From assembly GCA_945873715.1 (NCBI GenBank), contig CAMCFL010000172.1, positions 1-6,811 on the forward strand: 6,811 nt of DNA, read 5' to 3'. Numbering within the stretch: position 1 is the stretch's first letter; every line of letters begins with the position of its first letter. This DNA is from Akkermansia muciniphila (GTDB lineage: Bacteria > Verrucomicrobiota > Verrucomicrobiia > Limisphaerales > UBA9464). The notes under the pieces were generated by a model, which worked only from the letters and a program-made list of their open reading frames with translations, searched no databases and had not been told where the DNA came from. The position numbers and the translations under genes were made by a program. Positions 6,785 to 6,811 of this stretch are shown one piece after another.

Positions 6785-6811
6785 AGGTTTGTCAGGGATG
6801 TAGGCCGCCTG

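Overview
The window is GC-rich, bacterial and chromosomal in character. It most resembles Verrucomicrobiota, with Planctomycetota second. The main reason is a very large secreted protein with the PSCyt1 / DUF1549 / DUF1553 architecture, which is abundant in those phyla and rare elsewhere. The intergenic short-period CAGATGGCG-type repeats and the AraC regulator style fit too, but this placement is by recognition and not by any search.

Layout, left to right. (1) 1-773, minus strand: an amidohydrolase-2 / COG3618-type metal-dependent hydrolase with a Tat signal and lipobox; its C-terminus runs off the left edge. (2) 774-993: a gap with a 34-bp, one-mismatch inverted repeat built of 9-base CAGATGNCG-like units. 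(3) 994-4395, minus strand: a 1133-residue exported di-haem protein (PSCyt1-PSCyt2-PSD1). (4) 4396-4465: a 70-base gap holding its ribosome binding site. (5) 4466-5728, minus strand: a 12-helix MFS transporter. (6) About 5729-5890: a divergent control region with hairpins, whose true limits depend on an uncertain start codon. (7) 5741-6784, plus strand: an AraC-family regulator with an N-terminal cupin-like sensor and a C-terminal double helix-turn-helix. The last 27 bases (6785-6811) show nothing.

The three minus-strand genes are co-directional (MFS, then PSCyt/PSD1, then amidohydrolase) and are headed by a divergent AraC-type regulator. This is the usual layout of a small substrate-responsive catabolic locus. 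The inferred scheme is that the regulator senses a small organic ligand, the exported redox protein and lipoprotein hydrolase act on material outside the cytoplasmic membrane, and the transporter moves the product. COG3618 relatives often hydrolyse sugar lactones, so a sugar or sugar-acid substrate is a reasonable guess, but nothing in the sequence identifies it. The usual DUF1501 partner of PSCyt/PSD1 genes is not in the window.

I see no tRNA, rRNA, CRISPR, insertion sequence or phage gene. I did not find a clearly new system. The points most worth a second look are the repeat family around and inside the start of the amidohydrolase gene, the atypical PSCyt/PSD1 neighbourhood, and the conflict over the regulator's start.
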